DNA from: DATBFX01 sp036558305
Lineage (GTDB): Bacteria; Chloroflexota; Chloroflexia; Thermomicrobiales; UBA6265
Length of the DNA stretch: 22,137 bases
Assembly: GCA_036558305.1 (NCBI GenBank)
Contig: DATBFX010000421.1
Coordinates: 1-22,137, forward strand
Reading direction: 5' to 3'
Program-made: the position numbers and the translations under genes
The notes under the pieces: model-generated
Seen by the model: the letters and a program-made list of their open reading frames with translations, nothing else
The model's database searches: none
Told to the model about the DNA's origin: nothing
Shown here: one piece after another, positions 7,870-15,904 of the stretch
Layout of the letters: every line of letters starts with the position of its first letter
Position numbering within the stretch: position 1 is the stretch's first letter

Positions 7870-8400
7870 ATGCAGTGGGGCGAGATCGAAGTTGTCGTCG
7901 GCGACATCACGCAGCAGCGCGTCGACGCGATCGTCAATGCGGCGAACACCTCGCTCCTGGGCGGCGGTGGCGTCGACGGGGCGATCCACCGGGCGGCGGG
8001 ACCGGAACTGCTCGCGGAATGCCGAGCGTTGGGCGGTTGCCCGACCGGTGAGGCGCGCATCACGCGGGGATATCGATTGCCGGCGCGGTGGGTGATCCAC
8101 ACGGTCGGGCCGGTCTGGCAGGGCGGTGGGCATGGGGAACCGGATCTGCTCGCCCGCTGCTACCGCAACAGCCTGGCGCTGGCCGCCCAACCGCAGTACG
8201 GCATCCGGACGATCGCGTTCCCCTCGATCAGCACGGGCGCCTACGGGTTCCCGCTCCACCTCGCCTCCCAGATCGCGATCAACGAGGTCGATCGCTTCCT
8301 CACCAACCAGGGAACGACACTCGAACGGGTAACGTTCGTCTGCTTTGGCCCCGACGCCGCCCGCGAGTACGAGCAATCGGCGACGGAACTGCTGGAGTGA
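7870..8400 (+). CDS. Macro-domain protein, probable ADP-ribose hydrolase/deacetylase
   Basis: A single macro domain fills the 176 residues. Visible signatures are GDIT (11-14), the NAAN motif (23-26), GGGGVDGAIH (31-40), TGEARIT (59-65), HTVGPVW (77-83) and SISTGAYG (119-126), which bind ADP-ribose phosphates and the distal ribose. MacroD/YmdB-type relatives deacetylate O-acetyl-ADP-ribose and remove mono-ADP-ribose from proteins; this is the likely cytoplasmic role. The ATG at 7870 is chosen because GGGAG lies about six bases upstream and the protein then starts at the first domain strand; the longer frame from 7804 adds an Arg-rich non-family segment. The SWIM gene follows after 109 bases that contain their own promoter. 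Confidence 0.93.
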   Translation: MQWGEIEVVVGDITQQRVDAIVNAANTSLLGGGGVDGAIHRAAGPELLAECRALGGCPTGEARITRGYRLPARWVIHTVGPVWQGGGHGEPDLLARCYRNSLALAAQPQYGIRTIAFPSISTGAYGFPLHLASQIAINEVDRFLTNQGTTLERVTFVCFGPDAAREYEQSATELLE

Positions 8401-8412
8401 TCGGGACTGCGG

Positions 8413-8440
8413 TTCGGATCGCCTGACCTCCTCTTATAAT
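8413..8440 (+). promoter_or_regulatory. Promoter for the SWIM zinc-finger gene
   Basis: A perfect TATAAT (8435-8440) lies in a short AT-rich stretch. TTCGGA (8413-8418), a 3/6 -35 match, is 16 bases upstream. It falls between the macro-domain stop and the SWIM start. Confidence 0.6.
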
Positions 8441-8509
8441 GTGTCAAGCTGCGGCCGATGCGCACCGGCTGCGGTGATTGGTCCTACCCTCATCCAAAAG
8501 GAAGCCACC

Positions 8510-10582
8510 ATGGGAACCCCGCAACCAGTGGCGGAACCGCTGTCGTTCTCGCTCCCCTTGCCCATCCTGACGGCCCCGGAGGTCGCCGAGATGACCGACG
8601 ACGGAAGCTTCGGCCGCGGGCGTGACTACCACCGGCAGGAGGCGATTCGCCAACCGGTCCGGCGCGGGCGCACCTTGAGCGCTCTCTGTCGTGGGAGCGA
8701 ACCGGCGCCCTACCGGGTCCAGGCCGAGCTTGCCGATCCGGGCGTCCGCGGACGGAAGATCGTCAGCTACGGCTGTAGCTGTCCACGGGGCGGTTTCTGC
8801 AAGCACATCGTCGCACTCCTCCTGACCTGGATCGAGGCGCTCGACGAGTTCGCGGTGCTGCCGACGACGGCGGAGATCCTCGCCGACCAGAGTCGGGAGG
8901 TTCTGTTGCGCCTGATCGACCAGATGCTGGAGCACGATCCGTCGCTGGTCTCGCTCGTCGATCGACTGCGGCCGGCACCGCCCCCGCCGCCCGCCGCACC
9001 GGGCGAAGCGCGGCTGCGCACGATCAACCAGGCCGCCGTTCGCCGCAAGGTCGCCCGCGCCCTCGACGACGTCTCGTATGGCGAGGAGTACGACTCGTAC
9101 GCCTCGTACCGCGAGTATCTCGACGGGGAGGCGAGCTACTCGGAGGCGGCGGAGCAACTGCGGGGGTTTGTCGATCAGGCGGAGGAACTCGAAGCGGTCG
9201 GGCGGCTCGCCGACGCGATCGTCGTCTACACCACCGTCGCCGAAGAGGCGATCGAGTACGACGACAAGGTGGGGGACGGCACGGTCGACCAGTTCGTGCT
9301 CGAATGCGGACGCGGTCTGCTGCGGTGCTTTGAACGCCAGGCGTCGCTACCTGAGAGCGACCGGTTCGACGCCTCGGATCGCACCGCGCTGGTCGAATCG
9401 CTCTACAACGTCTGGCTCTTTGTAGGCGGGCCGGGGTGGGGAGACGGCGAGACCGTCGCCCCGGATCCCGACGATGTCGTGGTCTACGACGACGGATATG
9501 TTGCCGCCCCCTGGCCCCGAACCGTCGACAGGGGAGGTCCGGACGTCGAGGCGGCGATCGCGGCGGTGGCGACCGATGCCGAGCGGACGCACCTGGAATC
9601 CTGGCTGCGGGACCTGCTCGGCACGGCCACCGGCGAGGGAGAGCGCCACCGCAAACGGTCGGCGATTCGATTCCTTTTCGCGTTGCGGCGCGACACAGGG
9701 AGCGACGATGACCTCCTCGCGGAATACAAGCAAGCGGAACTCTGGGACGACGCGGCGACGCTGCTGCTGAAACTGGGTCGGACCGACGAGGCAATCGCGC
9801 TGGCCGGACGACACCTGAAGACGGCGGCGCAGACGATCGCGTTTGCCGACCGACTGCGGGAGTCGGGCGATGAGGGCGCCGCATCGGCGATTGGCTTCGT
9901 GGACGGGCGACTCTGGGAGACGGAGGGGATCACGCCGCGGGACGACCTCGCCTACCTCGATTGGTTGAGCGCTCGCTACGCGGAGCAGGGCATGGTGCGG
10001 CAGGCGTTTGAGTCGGACCGGCAGCGCTTCAAGCGGCGGCCCTATTTCCAGACCTACGAGGCGGTCCGGCAGGCCGCCGAGCGCCCCGGTCTGGAGGCGG
10101 ACCTCTGGCAGCGAACCCGGCCCGAACTCATCGCCGAGCTGACCAATCGCCGCCTGTGGGGCACGCTGATCGACATCTACCTCCACGAAGGACAGATCGC
10201 CGAGGCGATCGCCGCGCTCAAAGAACTCGAGCGTCCACGCGACCTGCGCCAGGGCACGGTCGCCGGTTTCGGCGGCTACGGTTCCTACGGCTACGACGGG
10301 GCGTTGGGCGCCGGGAACTACCGAGTCAGGGTCGCCAAGGCCGCCGAGCGCGACTATCCCGACGAGGCGATCCGCCTCTACCGTGCGCTCGCGGACGCCG
10401 CGATCACCGACCGCAACCGACAGGCGTACGCAACCGCCGCCACGTACCTGGTGGCGGTCCGCCGGCTTATGGAGACCACGGGACAGGCGGAAGCGTGGCG
10501 AGAGCTCATCACCGCGTTGCGAGACGAGCACCGGCGGCTGCGCGCGTTGAAAGAGGAGTTGGACGCGCTCGGTCTCAATTGA
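8510..10582 (+). CDS. SWIM zinc-finger protein with long helical-repeat region
   Basis: The protein is 690 residues. The SWIM motif CxCx(n)CxH is C89-S-C91 ... C97-K-H99, in an N-terminal region (about 25-125) typical of bacterial SWIM proteins; SWIM domains bind zinc and are thought to contact DNA or protein partners. A Pro-rich hinge (about 155-165) follows. The rest, about 170-690, is charged, Ala/Leu/Glu-rich and helical, with TPR-like pairs such as DAATLLLKLGRTDEAIALA. It also has Tyr-rich (about 187-207) and Gly/Tyr-rich (about 583-605) patches. There is no catalytic signature, so the function is unknown. The start at 8510 has AAAAGGAAG upstream; the frame open from 8345 overlaps the macro gene and the promoter and is rejected. 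It converges on the diguanylate cyclase with 27 bases between. Confidence 0.88.
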   Translation: MGTPQPVAEPLSFSLPLPILTAPEVAEMTDDGSFGRGRDYHRQEAIRQPVRRGRTLSALCRGSEPAPYRVQAELADPGVRGRKIVSYGCSCPRGGFCKHIVALLLTWIEALDEFAVLPTTAEILADQSREVLLRLIDQMLEHDPSLVSLVDRLRPAPPPPPAAPGEARLRTINQAAVRRKVARALDDVSYGEEYDSYASYREYLDGEASYSEAAEQLRGFVDQAEELEAVGRLADAIVVYTTVAEEAIEYDDKVGDGTVDQFVLECGRGLLRCFERQASLPESDRFDASDRTALVESLYNVWLFVGGPGWGDGETVAPDPDDVVVYDDGYVAAPWPRTVDRGGPDVEAAIAAVATDAERTHLESWLRDLLGTATGEGERHRKRSAIRFLFALRRDTGSDDDLLAEYKQAELWDDAATLLLKLGRTDEAIALAGRHLKTAAQTIAFADRLRESGDEGAASAIGFVDGRLWETEGITPRDDLAYLDWLSARYAEQGMVRQAFESDRQRFKRRPYFQTYEAVRQAAERPGLEADLWQRTRPELIAELTNRRLWGTLIDIYLHEGQIAEAIAALKELERPRDLRQGTVAGFGGYGSYGYDGALGAGNYRVRVAKAAERDYPDEAIRLYRALADAAITDRNRQAYATAATYLVAVRRLMETTGQAEAWRELITALRDEHRRLRALKEELDALGLN

Positions 10583-10609
10583 AGAGCGTTCCAGGGCGCC
10601 GCGGCCGCG

Positions 10610-12310
10610 TCATGAGGCGCGTTCGACGAGCGTGCGGTGGCGGCGCTCGCCGCGGGCGCGGACGACGGAGTTCGGCAGATAGGTGAGGTCGGCGGGTGTC
10701 TCGGCGGTCTCGGCGTGGGCGGTGCCGGGTGTCACCAGCGTGTCGGCGTCGACGACGACCAGGCGGTCCTTGCCGGCCTCCTTGGCGTCGTACATGGCGG
10801 CGTCGGCGATGGCGATCACCTGGGCGGCGGTGCGTTTGCAGCGGTGGGTGATGGCGGCGCCGACCGAGAGGGTAACGCGGATGCCGCCGAGGGCGAGGTC
10901 GTCGGCCAGTCGTCGGACGTCGTCGACGATCCGCTCGCAGACCTGACCGGCGACGGTCTCGTTCAGCCCCGGCAAGACGAGGACGAACTCGTCGCCGGCG
11001 TAGCGCGCGGCGACGTCGGTGCCGCGGCAGGCGGTGTTGAGGATGCTGCCGACGGCGAGGAGGACGCGGTCGCCCGCCTGGTGACCGAGGGCGTCGTTGA
11101 CGGTTTTGAAATTGTCGACGTCGATCAGGACGACGGCGAGCGGGTGGCCGAAGGCGCGGCCGTGGGCCAACTCGTGTTCGATCCGCCCGATCATCGCCCG
11201 TCGGTTCAGGAGACCGGTCAACGGATCGCGACCGACCTGCTGGATCAGACCGTCGATCTGCTCGGTCAGGTGGCCGATCTCCCCCCGCAGGGTCCGTGCC
11301 TGCCGCAGGGCGAGACCCTGGCGCAGGATCACGAAAACGACCACTGCCAGACTACCGACGATCGCGGTCGCGGTCCCGTCGGGTTGGAGATCGCCGTAGC
11401 GGCTCTGACCCCACGCCAGCAACAGCAGACCGAGCAGCGAGAGGTGGGGAACGAGTTGGAAGCGGTCGTCGCCCGCCGGAACGCGCTCGGCGCATTCGTC
11501 CGCCGGCAACTCGCTCGCGGGTTTGCGCTCGCGGACCGCGGCGAGCGCGACGGCGAGGAACCCGATCAGGAAACCGGTCTGGGCGAGGAGGGAGCGGTCG
11601 GTACGGCCGCCCATCCACGGCTGAAGCCAGACGAGGTCGGCGATGGCCAGCGTGGCGGCGGCGAACGACAGCGTCCGCACGACGCCGCGATCGGCCGATC
11701 GGCTGGCGCGGAGCGCCCCGGCGAGCGCGACAATCAAGAGGGTGAGCGCGCCGATGCCGTGGATGGCGGCGGCGGCACGCAGGCGCCACGGAGCTCCGGC
11801 GTCGATCGCCGACGGACCGAAGACGGCCAACCAGACACCGACGATCAGCGCAATCATCGTCGGCGTCAAATCGAGCAGGAGTTTGCGGCGGGCGTCGGCA
11901 CCGACCTCGGGGACGCCGAGGAAGAGGATGCCGGCTGCGAGGGCGGCGGTCAGACCGACCCAACCGAGATGCAGCGGGATGAAGCGTCCACTCAACCCGG
12001 TTTGGTCGGCCGTCCGGGCGAACGACAGAGCACCGGCCGCCCAGAAGGCGCAGCCGGCGGCGATCACCGTCCAGGCGATCCGAAACGGTCCGAAATTGCG
12101 CCGGGCCGTGTGCGCCGAACATGCGGCGGTGGCAACCGCGACGAGGGCAAGTACCGTTGAACCGTCGCCCCGCGTCCCCTCGGCACCGCCTTGCCAGACC
12201 GCGAACAGCGCGACGAGCGGCGCCAGCGCGGCGAGGTCGGGTCGTTTGAACCAGGAGACCAGCGACGTCGTCGGGGTCGCGATCGGGGGGCTCGGTCGTG
12301 TCGCGTCCAT
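10610..12310 (-). CDS. Membrane-bound diguanylate cyclase (GGDEF domain, AGDEF variant)
   Basis: The protein is 566 residues. The N-terminal half (about 26-330) has roughly eight to ten hydrophobic helices, a membrane sensor domain I cannot assign to a named family. A linker helix (about 331-360) leads to the GGDEF domain: RDPLTGLLNRR (361-371), metal-binding DVDNFK (397-402), and the active-site loop AGDEF (438-442). RGTD (429-432) sits five residues before AGDEF and matches the RxxD inhibitory c-di-GMP site. The enzyme would condense two GTP to c-di-GMP at the inner membrane face. Ala for the first Gly of the signature is a tolerated variant in known active cyclases, so I expect activity. 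The Thr/Ala-rich tail after residue 522 is not conserved. The GGAGG upstream of the ATG is at a long spacing of 13 bases. Confidence 0.93.
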   Translation of the reverse strand: MDATRPSPPIATPTTSLVSWFKRPDLAALAPLVALFAVWQGGAEGTRGDGSTVLALVAVATAACSAHTARRNFGPFRIAWTVIAAGCAFWAAGALSFARTADQTGLSGRFIPLHLGWVGLTAALAAGILFLGVPEVGADARRKLLLDLTPTMIALIVGVWLAVFGPSAIDAGAPWRLRAAAAIHGIGALTLLIVALAGALRASRSADRGVVRTLSFAAATLAIADLVWLQPWMGGRTDRSLLAQTGFLIGFLAVALAAVRERKPASELPADECAERVPAGDDRFQLVPHLSLLGLLLLAWGQSRYGDLQPDGTATAIVGSLAVVVFVILRQGLALRQARTLRGEIGHLTEQIDGLIQQVGRDPLTGLLNRRAMIGRIEHELAHGRAFGHPLAVVLIDVDNFKTVNDALGHQAGDRVLLAVGSILNTACRGTDVAARYAGDEFVLVLPGLNETVAGQVCERIVDDVRRLADDLALGGIRVTLSVGAAITHRCKRTAAQVIAIADAAMYDAKEAGKDRLVVVDADTLVTPGTAHAETAETPADLTYLPNSVVRARGERRHRTLVERAS

Positions 12311-12508
12311 CAGTCGAATCTCGCCTCCGCCGCTCGCAAACGGCTCAAGGTTGGGGACGATCGATGCCGCGCCGGGGGTCGTCTCGGGGTCGCCCAGAAG
12401 TCCGTGCCGCGATCCGATCGTACTGGCCCATCAGGAGGGAGACCAGGAAGATTGCGTCCCATTCGCCGCGGGACAAAGGTACCTGGATTCGTGGGGGTTA
12501 TTCCGACG

Positions 12509-13207
12509 TTAGTTCTGGACCACGCCGTTCAAGCGGAGGGGCTGTCCCATGCGACGGGGCGTGCGACCGCCGCCTTTTCGTTGGGGCGGTCCGCCTGGTC
12601 GGGCCGGCGGCTGACCCGGTGTCTGCTCGGATGGCGGGGGTTCGGCCGGCCCGATCGAGGTGACCGTGTTCGCCTGGGGACGCTCGGCACGAAGATCGGT
12701 GCGGAGTTCGGCGATCTCCTGCCGCAGCAGGCGGAATGCCTCGCGCAACTCGGCGACGATGACGGCGTTGGTGTGGACGAGCTGGGAATCGCGCTGGGCG
12801 AGTACCGCCGCCAGGGAGGCGGTTTCCGCCCGGAGACCGTGGAATTGGTCCGCCGTGGCCAACCCCTCGATCAGGTCGCCGAGGCCGCGTTGCTGGTCGA
12901 CCAGGAGTCGGAGGATCTCTTCCTCCGGCGCCGCGGCCGTCGTTTCGTCGACCACCGGTTCGGGCGCGCCGACGACGGTGACGGGGATGTGGGCCTGGAG
13001 CGCGGTTTCGATCTCCTCGAAGCTCGCGCCAGCCTGGACGGCGTCCGCGATCTCGCCGAGGAGCATCGCGCCCGCCGGCGGATACCGGATCTCGGCGCCG
13101 GTGCGCACGGCGGGCACGTACAGGGCGAAATGCCGCGCATACGAGCGGATCGCTTCGATCGGCATCTCGAGGTGGCGGGCGATTTCCTCGATCGACAGGG
13201 TGTCCAT
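12509..13207 (-). CDS. MerR-like helix-turn-helix protein with coiled coil and Pro-rich tail
   Basis: The protein is 232 residues. LSIEEIARHLEMPIEAIRSYARHF (about 4-27) is a MerR-type helix-turn-helix, and the wing region (YVPAVRTGAEIRYPPAGAM) leads into a helix (about 48-72). A Pro/Val hinge (75-92) is followed by a long charged helix (about 96-178, EEEILRLLVDQQ through LRQEIAELRTDLRAE) likely to form a coiled coil, then a Pro/Gly/Arg-rich tail. This layout matches MerR-like DNA-binding proteins with coiled coils, such as those resembling RacA or DUF3967 proteins, rather than effector-binding MerR regulators. A role in DNA organisation or regulation is inference. The ATG at 13205-13207 has AGGA eight bases upstream; the frame open to 13267 adds residues unlike the domain. 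The stop is TAA at 12509. Confidence 0.75.
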   Translation of the reverse strand: MDTLSIEEIARHLEMPIEAIRSYARHFALYVPAVRTGAEIRYPPAGAMLLGEIADAVQAGASFEEIETALQAHIPVTVVGAPEPVVDETTAAAPEEEILRLLVDQQRGLGDLIEGLATADQFHGLRAETASLAAVLAQRDSQLVHTNAVIVAELREAFRLLRQEIAELRTDLRAERPQANTVTSIGPAEPPPSEQTPGQPPARPGGPPQRKGGGRTPRRMGQPLRLNGVVQN

Positions 13208-13323
13208 GTCATTGATCCTAGCACCACCACGCAAGCCCCGACAGATGGCTGCGGCCAAAAGGACCAAGGTCCCGGCCGATCTAGGACCGTCGGCAGGACA
13301 CGGAATCCCCCGATCGGCCTAGA

Positions 13324-13388
13324 CTGTGGGCGGAAGGCGGAAGGCGGAAGGCGGAAGGCGTTTACCGCCTAACGCCTAACGCCCACAG
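13324..13388. repeat. 7-bp tandem repeats forming a long imperfect hairpin
   Basis: The left arm holds four tandem copies of GCGGAAG (13330-13357). The right arm holds two copies of CGCCTAA. CTGTGGGCG (13324-13332) pairs perfectly with CGCCCACAG (13380-13388). Two more 5-bp stems (AGGCG with CGCCT) are separated by 2x2 internal loops, giving 19 bp in all. It lies between the divergent MerR-like and LCP genes. Confidence 0.75.
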
Positions 13389-13448
13389 AGCGGAAGCGTT
13401 GAACCGTCGCCTGTACGTGGTCACCTGGGCGGCGGGGAGCGAGTGGTG

Positions 13449-13474
13449 AAACCGGCCAGCAGCGGCCGGTTTTT
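13449..13474 (+). terminator. Rho-independent terminator in the leader of the LCP gene
   Basis: A 9-bp stem (AAACCGGCC, 13449-13457, with GGCCGGTTT, 13464-13472) and loop AGCAGC are followed by a run of five T (13470-13474). It lies 87 bases before the LCP start, on the same strand, and no upstream plus-strand gene needs it. It therefore ends either a short RNA or an attenuated leader. Confidence 0.75.
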
Positions 13475-13503
13475 CGTTGCCCGCTCCGGGACAGATCTGT
13501 CGA

Positions 13504-13539
13504 GCCGGTTGGGCTCGGCGGAAGCGGCTCCCAACCGGC
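13504..13539 (+). promoter_or_regulatory. Second leader hairpin next to the LCP Shine-Dalgarno
   Basis: A perfect 10-bp stem, GCCGGTTGGG (13504-13513) with CCCAACCGGC (13530-13539), encloses a 16-base loop. It ends nine bases before the Shine-Dalgarno GGAGGA (13549-13554). Its arms are also complementary to the arms of the terminator at 13449-13474. Confidence 0.6.
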
Positions 13540-13561
13540 CGGACGCACGGAGGACGAACCG

Positions 13562-15817
13562 ATGGACGGAATGACGTGCTCCGCCTGCGGCGAACCGGTC
13601 GCGACCCACGATCGGTTCTGCCCCGGGTGCGGGAAGGCGATGTCGGTGGCCGAGGAAAAGAGCGGAGCCAGCCGGCTGGGCGATCAACCGCGGCGCCGGC
13701 TCGACACCGCGTCGAGCCGTACCGCGCAACCGCGCCTTGTCCCGGCGACGGCAAGCGTCTGGTCAGGGGCGGCCGGCGGTCCGGCGTTGCCGTCGATGCC
13801 GGCAACCGTGGCGATGACCGAATCGGCCGTGAGTTCGGCCGTGCCCGCCGCTCGCCGGCGGTGGCATCGCCGCCCAAGGTATCGGAGACCACGGGTCGTG
13901 ATCCCCCTCGCGATCATGCTGATCGCCCTGATTGCGGCGGGCGCGGTCGTCTTCAGCATCCACCGCACCCTTGCGACGCTGCACCAGGTCAGCACGCCGG
14001 CACCGGCGATCTCCGGTGCCGCGCTCGGCGGCGACGATTCGGTGGTCATCGACACCGGACCGGCACAGTCGGCGGTCGCCGCCGCCTCCGTGAAGACCGC
14101 AACGGCGACGACCACGGCGACGACCACGGCGACGACCGCGGCGACGACCACGCACGAACCGACCGCCACGACGGTGGCATCTGCGACACCGCGATCGCCC
14201 AAGAGGCCATCGGCGACCGTTTCGGCGACGGCCAAACCGTCCGCGACCGCGACGGTCACGGCGGTACCAACCCAGGAGCCGGCGACCGCGGCAGCGACGG
14301 AAACCGAGCCGAGCAGTCTGCTGCCGCCACCGCCCGCGACAACCTCGTCGCCGACCGAGAAGGTCGGCAAGAGCGACGTCATTGCCGAGTCCTCGGCAAC
14401 GCCCGAGCCGTCGAGCACCGCCGTGCCCTCCTCAACGGCAACGGACGAGGCGACGACGGTTCCGACGGTCGTCCCGACCGAGACGGCGACCGAGACGGCG
14501 ACCGACGTACCAACCGCGGTCCCGACCGACATACCAACGGCAACCGCGACCGAAGCCGTGCCGACGGTCGAACCGACGGCGACCGTGGCGATCTCGCAGA
14601 TCGAGCGGATCAAGAACGGCGGATTCGAAGCCGGCGACGACGGGTGGTACCTGGAAGCGGGCGCCGGGTCGGTGGAGACGGCCGCGGTCTCCGGTTCGCA
14701 CGCGCTCGTCATCCCCGCGGCCGGTGCCTGGGCCGACCAGAGCGTCTTCTTCCTTTCCGGCACGACCTACCGACTCTCCGTCTGGGGCAAGGTCGACGTC
14801 GCGGGGGAGACCGGTCAGGTCGGGGTGACCTACACCGACGGCAACGGCCAGCGGTTGACCGATCGCGAACCGGCACCGCTGTCGTTCGGTGCGACCGATT
14901 ACGAGCAGCAGCAGCTCTCGTTCACCGTGCCGGACGGCGTTGCCGTCGTCAAGATCTTCGCCTGGAAGGGCAAGGGCGCGGGCGGCTTCGCGGTGGACAA
15001 CGTCTCGCTCCGCAGCATCGTTCCGGTCTCGAACCTGAAACCGGCCAAAGCGGCGAGCGACGACGACGCGATCACGATCCTGGTGATGGGGGTCGACGCC
15101 CGGCCGGGAGAACCGATCGACATCGGGGTGCGCCCGGACTCGTTGATGGTCGTCCGTCTCGACCCGGAAACCGGTTCCTGCCGGACGCTCTCGATTCCGC
15201 GCGATACCCGGACCGAGTTGCCCGGTTACGGCCAGTCGAAGATCAACCACGCGCTCGCGGTCGGCGGCATACCGTACCAGCAACAGGTCGTCGAAAACCT
15301 GCTCGGTTTGAAGATCGACCACTACGTCCTGATCGACTTCAACGGGTTCCAGGATCTGGTCGATGCGGTCGGCGGGATCAAGATCGACGTGCCGGACGCG
15401 TTCGCGATCAGCGACGACATGTGGTTCGCCGCCGGCGAGCAGACGATGGACGGCAAACACGCCCTCGCGTACGCCCGGTACCGCGGCGGTCCCGACGGCG
15501 ACTTCGGCCGGATCGCGCGCCAGCAGCAGGTGTTGCGGGCGCTGATCCGCAAAGGCGCTTCCCTGAACGTGGTCCGCTCGCTCAACGACTTGTTGCCCGC
15601 CGTTCAGGACAACCTGCGCACCGACCTCGATGCCGGCGAGATGGCGCGGCTCGGTCTGGACTACCGCGACACCTGCACCGAAGACAGCGTCGAGATGCTC
15701 CACCTCGACGGCTACGACGCCTGGTTCGACGACCCGCTGCTGAACATGCAACTGGAGTACGTCGTCGTCGATGAAGCCGAAATCCGGAGCAAGCTGGCGA
15801 TGCTGGAGGAGGGGTAG
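13562..15817 (+). CDS. LytR-CpsA-Psr (LCP) protein with zinc ribbon and carbohydrate-binding-like module
   Basis: This 751-residue membrane protein has an N-terminal zinc ribbon (C6xxC9 and C20xxC23) and a basic juxtamembrane stretch (about 98-110). One membrane helix follows (about 112-132), then a Thr/Ala/Pro/Glu-rich stalk (about 160-345) and a CBM4/9-like beta-sandwich (about 350-484; starts NGGFEAGDDGWY, ends VDNVSLRS). The LCP domain (about 503-685) has LVMGVDARPG, a VRPDSLMVV segment, SIPRDTR (544-550), QSKINHA (558-564) and DFGRIARQQQ (647-656). LCP enzymes transfer polyprenyl-linked polymers to peptidoglycan or other acceptors outside the membrane. The conserved Arg and Asp residues are present, so catalysis is likely. 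The ATG at 13562 has GGAGGA seven bases upstream. Its leader holds a terminator and a second hairpin. The stalk contains 12-bp tandem repeats. Confidence 0.93.
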   Translation: MDGMTCSACGEPVATHDRFCPGCGKAMSVAEEKSGASRLGDQPRRRLDTASSRTAQPRLVPATASVWSGAAGGPALPSMPATVAMTESAVSSAVPAARRRWHRRPRYRRPRVVIPLAIMLIALIAAGAVVFSIHRTLATLHQVSTPAPAISGAALGGDDSVVIDTGPAQSAVAAASVKTATATTTATTTATTAATTTHEPTATTVASATPRSPKRPSATVSATAKPSATATVTAVPTQEPATAAATETEPSSLLPPPPATTSSPTEKVGKSDVIAESSATPEPSSTAVPSSTATDEATTVPTVVPTETATETATDVPTAVPTDIPTATATEAVPTVEPTATVAISQIERIKNGGFEAGDDGWYLEAGAGSVETAAVSGSHALVIPAAGAWADQSVFFLSGTTYRLSVWGKVDVAGETGQVGVTYTDGNGQRLTDREPAPLSFGATDYEQQQLSFTVPDGVAVVKIFAWKGKGAGGFAVDNVSLRSIVPVSNLKPAKAASDDDAITILVMGVDARPGEPIDIGVRPDSLMVVRLDPETGSCRTLSIPRDTRTELPGYGQSKINHALAVGGIPYQQQVVENLLGLKIDHYVLIDFNGFQDLVDAVGGIKIDVPDAFAISDDMWFAAGEQTMDGKHALAYARYRGGPDGDFGRIARQQQVLRALIRKGASLNVVRSLNDLLPAVQDNLRTDLDAGEMARLGLDYRDTCTEDSVEMLHLDGYDAWFDDPLLNMQLEYVVVDEAEIRSKLAMLEEG
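14102..14149 (+). repeat. Four 12-bp tandem repeats in the LCP stalk
   Basis: The unit ACGGCGACGACC occurs four times in tandem, the last with G for the first A. It encodes Thr-Ala-Thr-Thr units of the extracellular stalk, so copy number could vary in frame. Confidence 0.85.
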
Positions 15818-15869
15818 GACGGCCCCCACCCCCGGCCGCCACCACACCCAGAGGGTTCCCGGTACCCGG

Positions 15870-15881
15870 CCCTACGTAGGG
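15870..15881. repeat. 12-bp palindrome between convergent genes
   Basis: CCCTACGTAGGG is a perfect palindrome 53 bases after the LCP stop. With the adjacent dispersed repeat at 15905-15955 it fills the space between two convergent genes. A role in transcript ending is possible; no T-run is present. Confidence 0.45.
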
Positions 15882-15904
15882 GGAGGGGAGCGTCTTCGTC
15901 GGCG

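Noticed and set aside
10637..12160. 507-residue open frame on the plus strand
   Set aside because: It is antisense to the diguanylate cyclase, whose GGDEF motifs are clear; the antisense product is low-complexity.
13389..13474. T-box riboswitch in the LCP leader
   Set aside because: GAGTGGTGAAACCGG before the terminator only loosely resembles the T-box sequence. No specifier loop was found, and the downstream gene is not an aminoacyl-tRNA or amino-acid gene.
14102..14149. CRISPR-like array
   Set aside because: The units are contiguous 12-bp coding repeats without spacers.
13477..15774. 765-residue open frame in another plus-strand frame over the LCP gene
   Set aside because: It is Arg/Asp/Gly-rich with no domain; the LCP frame carries all conserved motifs and the Shine-Dalgarno.
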